Below, in pieces: positions 6,185 to 9,638 of a stretch of 9,638 bases of DNA (positions are counted from its first letter, which is position 1; each line of letters starts with the position of its first letter). The stretch covers positions 1 to 9,638 of the forward strand of contig JAHCSD010000017.1 of NCBI GenBank assembly GCA_018609185.1, given 5' to 3'. The stretch is from Patescibacteria group bacterium (lineage in GTDB: Bacteria > Patescibacteriota > Minisyncoccia > JAHCSD01). A program made the translations under genes and the position numbers. The notes beneath the pieces were generated by a model. That model saw only the letters and a list, made by a program, of their open reading frames with translations. It made no database searches and was not told where the DNA came from.

Positions 6185-8269
6185 TTATTCCAGGTGTATC
6201 GTTTTTTTAAATTGGTTTAATTTTTCCTGGAGAAGGGGATAGGAGGTAAGTTCTGGATCTTTTTCGAGGAGCTTTCCAGCCGCTTCTCGCGTTTGTTTTA
6301 CAAGATTTAAATTTCCGAGGGATTTCATTGCGATATCAGGTAGTCCGGATTGGCGAGTTCCGTATATTTCGCCCGGTCCCCGAATTTTAAGATCTCGTTC
6401 TGCGAGCTCGAATCCGTTTTTTGCCTCCACCAAGGCCTTGAGTCGCGCGTGAGTCTGCCTACTTGCGGAATCGGTAAACAGGAGGCAGTATGATTGATAT
6501 TCACCCCTTCCCACTCTTCCGCGAAATTGATACAGTTGGCTTAACCCAAATCGTTCAGCTCCTTCAATAAGCATGACCGTGGCATTAGGAATATCAATGC
6601 CCACCTCTACCACAGACGTTGATACTAGGATATCAATGTTTTTTTCTTTAAAATCCCGCATAATCCGTTCTTTCTCTTTTGGTTTGATCCTTCCATGAAG
6701 AAGTCCGAGGCGATATCCCTGGAATATCGTATGCGAGAGCCGTTCGTATTCTTTGGCGGCTGCCGTAACCTCGAGTTTTTCAGATTCCTCAATGAGGGGA
6801 CAAATTATGAATATCTGTCGACCCGCCTTGATTTCTTTAGCTATAAACTGGTATGTATCTTTTCTTTTTGCGGGCGGGACTATCCGGGTAATAATTTCTT
6901 TACGGCCTTTTGGCATTTCATTTAAAAGCGAAATATCAAGATCTCCGTAAATCGTAAGCGCGAGCGTTCTTGGAATCGGAGTTGCGGTCATGGATAAGAG
7001 GTGTGGAAGCACGCTCTTTTTAGTTTGAGGACGTGAAAGGCGCGCGCGTTGGTCTACTCCGAAGCGGTGTTGCTCGTCAACTATTACCAGAGCCACATTT
7101 TTAAACGTTACCTTTTTTTGGATAAGGGCATGGGTACCAATGAGAATGTCAATTTCTCCGTTGGCAGTTCCTTCGAGTACGTCTTTCCGTTTTTGTTTTT
7201 TCGTGGCGGATCCCTGGTAGGAAATTTTTCCCGTGCTTCCCGTAAGAAGCCCTATGGTTACGCCTTCCCCAGCGAGAATTTTGGAAAGTTCATTAAAATG
7301 CTGTTCGGCAAGGATTTCAGTGGGTGCCATAAAGGCGGTTTGGTACCGGGCATGTTTTGCGTGGAGTGCGGCAATGGTTGCGACAATTGTTTTTCCTGAC
7401 CCCACATCTCCCTCAAGAAGCCGGTTCATGGGCTCTTGTTTTGCCATGTCCCGAAGAATTTCCCATATGGCGAGTCGTTGGGCGTTGGTAAGGGTAAAGG
7501 AGAGAGACGTCACAAATTTTTTTATGAGTGGAATGTCGGTAGGGATCGCGATCGAAGGTTCTTTTTTAAGATGCAAGCGCTCTCGCAAGATGAAGAATTG
7601 TAATAAAAAAAGCTCCTCAAAGGAGAGCCGGTTTCTTGCGTTTTCGTAGTCTTCACTTGACCTGGGGAAGTGAACGTTCTTAATCGCTGCTGGCAGCGGG
7701 AGAAGTTTATATGTTGTTTGAATTGTTTCCGGAAGAAAATCTTTAAATGCTACGAGAGAGAAGAACGCTTTAATGATATACCTGAACCACCGCGAGCTCA
7801 CCCCCGCAGTCTCTGGATACACCGCTACGAGCCCCGCGGTGTGCGTAAGTTCTTTTTTGTTCCCCATTACTTCATACGCCGGATTTGAAAGGAAGGTGTT
7901 GTCATACGCAAAATCTACTTTTCCGGAAAGACTGACTCGCGTGCCCTTTCTGATGTTTCGGATGAGATAGGGTTGGTTAAACCAAATAGCTTTTATGGTG
8001 CCGCTTTCATCCTCCACAATGGCTTCCGTCAGTACCATGCGTTTTTTCCAGGTTCTGGTGTTTTCTATCTCAAGGATGGTGCCCTGAACGGTTACTATTT
8101 CACCCAGTAGCGCTTTATTAATGGGGACAATATTCGAGAAGTCGTAGTATCTTGAGGGTATGTGATAGAAAAGATCTTTAAGTGTTTTGATGCCCAGCTT
8201 TTGGAGTTTTTTTCTGTACGTGAGTTGAATCCGGGGAATTTGATCAATGGGAGTTTCAAGTTTTAACAT
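6185..8269 (-). CDS. recG: ATP-dependent DNA helicase RecG
   Basis: The 694-aa length is nearly that of E. coli RecG (693). It unwinds branched DNA and regresses stalled replication forks. The N-terminal wedge/OB domain covers about 1-150 (VTVQGTILEIE, WFNQPYLIRNI). The helicase core has motif I GDVGSGKT (287-294), motif II DEQH (398-401), motif III SMTATPIPRTLA (426-437) and motif VI QFRGRVGRG (581-589). The C-terminal TRG region reads DLKIRGPGEIYGTRQSG (626-642). All key residues are present. The ATG at 8269 lies 8 nt after the 3' end of tRNA-Arg, with no Shine-Dalgarno site in between (GCTATTTTT precedes it). The gene is therefore probably co-transcribed with the tRNA and given its 5' end by tRNA processing. 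It converges on the glycosyltransferase gene. Confidence 0.97.
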   Translation of the reverse strand: MLKLETPIDQIPRIQLTYRKKLQKLGIKTLKDLFYHIPSRYYDFSNIVPINKALLGEIVTVQGTILEIENTRTWKKRMVLTEAIVEDESGTIKAIWFNQPYLIRNIRKGTRVSLSGKVDFAYDNTFLSNPAYEVMGNKKELTHTAGLVAVYPETAGVSSRWFRYIIKAFFSLVAFKDFLPETIQTTYKLLPLPAAIKNVHFPRSSEDYENARNRLSFEELFLLQFFILRERLHLKKEPSIAIPTDIPLIKKFVTSLSFTLTNAQRLAIWEILRDMAKQEPMNRLLEGDVGSGKTIVATIAALHAKHARYQTAFMAPTEILAEQHFNELSKILAGEGVTIGLLTGSTGKISYQGSATKKQKRKDVLEGTANGEIDILIGTHALIQKKVTFKNVALVIVDEQHRFGVDQRARLSRPQTKKSVLPHLLSMTATPIPRTLALTIYGDLDISLLNEMPKGRKEIITRIVPPAKRKDTYQFIAKEIKAGRQIFIICPLIEESEKLEVTAAAKEYERLSHTIFQGYRLGLLHGRIKPKEKERIMRDFKEKNIDILVSTSVVEVGIDIPNATVMLIEGAERFGLSQLYQFRGRVGRGEYQSYCLLFTDSASRQTHARLKALVEAKNGFELAERDLKIRGPGEIYGTRQSGLPDIAMKSLGNLNLVKQTREAAGKLLEKDPELTSYPLLQEKLNQFKKTIHLE

Positions 8270-8277
8270 AAAAATAG

Positions 8278-8351
8278 CGTCCCCGGGAGGGCTCGAACCT
8301 CCAACCTCAACCTCCGCAAGGTTGCGCTCTATCCGGTTGAGCTACGGGGAC
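8278..8351 (-). tRNA. tRNA-Arg (anticodon GCG)
   Basis: Read on the minus strand, the acceptor GTCCCCG pairs with CGGGGAC. The D stem is GCTC/GAGC, the anticodon stem CAACC/GGTTG with loop TTGCGGA (anticodon GCG, plus-strand positions 8315-8317), a 5-nt variable loop follows, and the T stem is GGAGG/CCTCC with loop TTCGAGC. The discriminator base is G. CCA is not encoded: the next bases are CTA. Most bacteria read CGU/CGC with an ACG (inosine) tRNA, so GCG is unusual. I see no convincing promoter just upstream, so it may be read from the membrane-protein gene. Confidence 0.95.
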
Positions 8352-8354
8352 CGT

Positions 8355-8375
8355 TTAGAAATTAGAAATTGGAAA
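8355..8375. repeat. Three tandem TTAGAAA-type heptamers
   Basis: TTAGAAA (8355-8361), TTAGAAA (8362-8368) and TTGGAAA (8369-8375) lie directly upstream of tRNA-Arg. The period, copy number and TTAG core match the heptamers between the glycosyltransferase and recG (6124-6144), which suggests one repeat family. Confidence 0.55.
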
Positions 8376-8378
8376 TTC

Positions 8379-8422
8379 CCAACATTCTGGCTAGAAGCCA
8401 AGTCTTCTTGCCAGAATGTTGG
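8379..8422. repeat. Long hairpin spanning the stop codon of the membrane-protein gene
   Basis: CCAACATTCTGGC (8379-8391) and GCCAGAATGTTGG (8410-8422) are a perfect 13-bp inverted repeat. Inside it AGAAG (8393-8397) pairs with CTTCT (8404-8408) around a 6-nt loop. The hairpin covers the last codons and the TAG stop of the minus-strand gene. No U-run follows on the minus strand, so it is more likely an mRNA 3'-end barrier or processing site than an intrinsic terminator. Confidence 0.7.
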
Positions 8423-8960
8423 CTATAGGTTCTTCTTGTTTTTTTTCAGGGAGGAATTTGAGGAGAGTTTGTCGCACTTTTACAGGGTTTGCTTTTCCGA
8501 GAGGCAACGCGAGATAGGGGCTTGTTAAGCGTTTGGTCCGGAAACTTACTTCCTTAATTTCTCCGGGCTCGTAAAATATCCAGAATGATTTTAATTCTTC
8601 GAATGGATGGGAGTTTCGACCGACGTTTATCCCAAGCGGCGTTATTGCGAAATGAATCATTCCGGGTTCTTTTTGGCTATAGACATAGACAAGTGCAGCA
8701 AGCATTATCACCACAAGCGTCCCCAAATAGTTTTTCGTTAAAAGAAAGAATATCACAAGCGCTACGCTCACAATGGCGAGTGTGGCAAACCAATATACGT
8801 CTTTCTCGTGTTTGGTAAATTCGGGCGCATCCCATTCATAGAGAACACCCGATTTGGGCCGGGCCTTTTGTCTTCTTTGTTTCTCTACCGTTACTGGTTT
8901 AGCTTCAGGAGGTTTTCCTTTCCGCAAGTCTATAATATTCTGGTTTGACGTTTTTCTCAT
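8391..8960 (-). CDS. Two-TM membrane protein of unknown function, possible PH-like domain
   Basis: This 189-aa protein has a basic cytosolic N-terminus (about 1-50, rich in Lys/Arg/Pro) ending in a YEWDAPEF motif. Two membrane segments follow close together (about 57-76 and 79-95; YWFATLAIVSVALVIFFLLT and LGTLVVIMLAALVYVY). A soluble C-terminal part of about 90 residues has alternating strands (IHFAITPLGINVG, FEELKSFWIFYEPGEIKEVSFRT) and a last helix. The layout resembles membrane-anchored PH-like (bPH) proteins, but I cannot name a family with confidence. I chose the ATG at 8960 over the in-frame one at 8996, because a promoter (-35 at 8996-8991, -10 at 8973-8968) covers the longer start and ends 7 nt before 8960. 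It precedes tRNA-Arg and recG on the same strand. Confidence 0.75.
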   Translation of the reverse strand: MRKTSNQNIIDLRKGKPPEAKPVTVEKQRRQKARPKSGVLYEWDAPEFTKHEKDVYWFATLAIVSVALVIFFLLTKNYLGTLVVIMLAALVYVYSQKEPGMIHFAITPLGINVGRNSHPFEELKSFWIFYEPGEIKEVSFRTKRLTSPYLALPLGKANPVKVRQTLLKFLPEKKQEEPIANILARRLGF

Positions 8961-8967
8961 TAGGCTC

Positions 8968-8996
8968 AAAGTAGCACAAAATTGACTTATATTCAA
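8968..8996 (-). promoter_or_regulatory. Leaderless-type promoter of the membrane-protein gene
   Basis: On the minus strand, TTGAAT, a 17-bp spacer and TACTTT are followed by 7 bp (GAGCCTA) and the ATG at 8960. The start site should coincide with the ATG. No Shine-Dalgarno site is present. The spacing is identical to that of the glycosyltransferase promoter. Confidence 0.55.
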
Positions 8997-9009
8997 TCTC
9001 GCGTAGAAT
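8982..9009 (+). promoter_or_regulatory. Promoter of the tRNA-Ser operon, overlapping the divergent promoter
   Basis: TTGACT (8982-8987), a 16-bp spacer and TAGAAT (9004-9009) point to a start near 9016, about 6 nt before tRNA-Ser(GCT). Its -35 box lies within the spacer of the minus-strand promoter, so RNA polymerase can occupy only one of the two at a time. Confidence 0.65.
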
Positions 9010-9021
9010 AAAAAAGAGGCA

Positions 9022-9115
9022 GGTAGGGTGACTGAGCGGCCGAAAGTGGAGGATTGCTAATCCTTTGTACTGGTTTACCCCGGTACCGTGGGTTCGAATC
9101 CCACCCCTACCGCCA
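9022..9115 (+). tRNA. tRNA-Ser (anticodon GCT), CCA encoded
   Basis: The acceptor GGTAGGG (9022-9028) pairs with CCCTACC (9105-9111). The anticodon stem GAGGA/TCCTT encloses loop TTGCTAA with GCT at 9056-9058. A long variable arm (GTACTGG with CCGGTAC) is typical of serine tRNAs. The T arm is GTGGG-TTCGAAT-CCCAC (9088-9104). The discriminator G (9112) is followed by encoded CCA (9113-9115). It reads AGC/AGU codons. Confidence 0.96.
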
Positions 9116-9132
9116 TCCTGTTTTATAAAATG

Positions 9133-9167
9133 AATCCCAGGGATTTCCGTGGGAAATCCCTGGGATT
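9133..9167. promoter_or_regulatory. Double palindrome upstream of the AbrB-like gene
   Basis: AATCCCAGGGATTTCC (9133-9148) and GGAAATCCCTGGGATT (9152-9167) form a perfect 16-bp inverted repeat around GTG. Each arm also contains its own palindrome, AATCCC-A-GGGATT and AATCCC-T-GGGATT. It can therefore be one long hairpin in RNA or two operator-like sites in DNA. It lies between tRNA-Ser(GCT) and the ATG at 9176. No T-run follows, so it is not a classic terminator. Confidence 0.65.
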
Positions 9168-9175
9168 GTTCAATT

Positions 9176-9367
9176 ATGGGAAGACGCATACGAGGAGAAG
9201 AACATATTCGTTCCATTCAGCGTTCAAAGGGAAGCTACACCACAAGCATTCCGATTTATATTATACGCGAACTCAAGTGGCGAGAGGGTCAAAAGATAGT
9301 TTTCAAGAAATACGGTAAGGAAGGAATAATAATAAAAGATTGGAAGCCGAAGAAACGTTCCAATTAA
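9176..9367 (+). CDS. Small AbrB/MazE/SpoVT-like DNA-binding protein
   Basis: This 63-aa basic protein has a core RSIQRSKGSYTTSIPIYIIRELKWREGQKIVF. It matches the swapped-hairpin AbrB pattern of a leading strand, GS(Y/T) turn, SIP strand, short helix RELxWxEGxK and closing strand, with an IIIKDW end. Such proteins are dimeric DNA binders, either transition-state regulators or antitoxins. No toxin gene is visible beside it. The GTG at 9149 is in frame but lies in the loop of the palindrome, so I chose the ATG at 9176; no Shine-Dalgarno site is seen before it. Its TAA ends at 9367 and the next tRNA starts at 9368. It is probably part of a tRNA-ORF-tRNA transcript. The double palindrome before it may be its own operator (inference). 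Confidence 0.72.
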   Translation: MGRRIRGEEHIRSIQRSKGSYTTSIPIYIIRELKWREGQKIVFKKYGKEGIIIKDWKPKKRSN

Positions 9368-9457
9368 GGAGGGGTGGCAGAGTGGACGAATGTACCGGTC
9401 TTGAAAACCGGAGTCCCTTCACGGGGACCGTGGGTTCGAATCCCACCCCCTCCGCCA
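9368..9457 (+). tRNA. tRNA-Ser (anticodon TGA), CCA encoded
   Basis: The acceptor GGAGGGG (9368-9374) pairs with CCCCTCC (9447-9453). The anticodon arm is CCGGT-CTTGAAA-ACCGG with anticodon TGA. A long variable arm (GTCCC/GGGAC) marks a class II tRNA. The T arm GTGGG-TTCGAAT-CCCAC is identical to that of the other serine tRNA. The discriminator G (9454) is followed by encoded CCA (9455-9457). It reads UCA and related codons. Confidence 0.96.
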
Positions 9458-9471
9458 CGAATATTTTTTAT

Positions 9472-9530
9472 CGGGAGACCCGTATGCCTGAGGTCGCAGC
9501 GCGACCCAGCGGCTTGGTCTTCCGAGAAGC
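9472..9530 (+). other. Run of three short hairpins after tRNA-Ser(TGA)
   Basis: CGGG-AGA-CCCG (9472-9482), GGTCGC-AGC-GCGACC (9492-9506) and CTTC-CGA-GAAG (9519-9529) follow one another directly before the intrinsic terminator. They may be only the tRNA operon trailer, or a small RNA of about 85 nt released with the tRNA. No protein gene is credible here. Confidence 0.35.
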
Positions 9531-9558
9531 AAAAACAGCCCACTGAGGCTGTTTTTTT
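9531..9558 (+). terminator. Intrinsic terminator of the tRNA-Ser operon
   Basis: AAAAACAGCC (9531-9540) pairs perfectly with GGCTGTTTTT (9547-9556) around CACTGA, with a seven-T run at 9552-9558. It ends the tRNA-Ser / AbrB-like / tRNA-Ser transcript. Confidence 0.9.
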
Positions 9559-9596
9559 GAGCGCTATAGATCATAGAAAAGTGTTACCGAGAAAGA

Positions 9597-9638
9597 ATGA
9601 TCACTTTTGAGGTTTTCCGTAGCGTTTTTGAGTATCAT
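9597..9638 (+). CDS. Possible start of a gene cut by the window end
   Basis: An ATG at 9597 opens a frame of 14 codons (MITFEVFRSVFEYH) that stays open to the last base. A weak purine-rich GAGAAAG lies just upstream. It follows a terminator, so a new transcription unit is plausible here. Too little is visible to name a product, and a chance open frame of this length is likely enough. Confidence 0.25.
   Translation, partial: MITFEVFRSVFEYH

Noticed and set aside
8352..8400. Dedicated promoter for tRNA-Arg
   Set aside because: The best pair, TTGGGA-17-TCTAAA on the minus strand, would start transcription inside the tRNA. No better pair is visible.
8247..8528. 93-aa ORF with GGLEPPTSTSARL text
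   Set aside because: It is the complement of tRNA-Arg read as protein, a familiar mis-annotation.
8905..9216. 103-aa minus-strand ORF with GGIRTHGTGVNQ and PLSHPT
   Set aside because: It is tRNA-Ser(GCT) read backwards as protein, another familiar artefact.
9176..9367. Antitoxin of a type II toxin-antitoxin pair
   Set aside because: The AbrB/MazE-like fold would fit, but both neighbours are tRNA genes and no toxin ORF is present.
9340..9610. Plus-strand ORFs across tRNA-Ser(TGA)
   Set aside because: The WVRIPPP-type and GSNPTPSAT-type peptides are translated tRNA sequence, not genes.

Overview
The window looks like the start of an assembled contig from an uncultivated bacterium. Bases 1-17 are the 3' end of an Illumina adapter, so genomic sequence starts at base 18. 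A Patescibacteria (Candidate Phyla Radiation) type genome is my best guess. It rests on gene style, compact spacing, a tRNA-Arg with a GCG anticodon, mixed encoded/non-encoded CCA ends, and several genes with no room for a leader. No marker gene settles the phylum.

Region 1 (1-4486) is a PrkA / DUF444 (YeaH-YhbH) / SpoVR stress module. The prkA gene is 5'-truncated by the contig end and closes with its own intrinsic terminator. About 730 bp without a credible protein gene follow. They hold a 325-bp element with 31-bp near-perfect terminal inverted repeats and nested internal stems, then a second nested hairpin. A sigma70-like promoter then drives three tightly spaced genes: the N-terminal half of DUF444, its C-terminal VWA half as a separate gene, and spoVR, ending at an intrinsic terminator. 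The split of DUF444 into two genes in the same frame, separated by a stop codon and a strong ribosome binding site, is the main protein-level oddity.

Region 2 (4487-6180) is a single membrane-bound family 2 glycosyltransferase gene. Its promoter is so close to the ATG that the transcript should be leaderless. It converges with recG across a hairpin built from degenerate 7-bp repeats.

Region 3 (6185-8996, minus strand) reads, in transcription order, as a two-TM membrane protein of unknown function (again with a leaderless-type promoter), a long hairpin over its stop codon, another set of three 7-bp repeats, tRNA-Arg(GCG), and recG starting 8 nt after the tRNA.

Region 4 (8982-9638, plus strand) starts at a promoter that overlaps the divergent membrane-protein promoter. 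It reads tRNA-Ser(GCT), a double palindrome, a 63-aa AbrB/SpoVT-like protein, and tRNA-Ser(TGA), whose 5' end directly abuts the protein's stop codon. A short run of hairpins and an intrinsic terminator follow. A possible new gene starts at 9597 and runs off the end.

The most interesting parts are the 1146-1470 element, the split DUF444 gene, the tRNA-ORF-tRNA unit with its palindrome, and the repeated TTAG-type heptamers and leaderless promoters.
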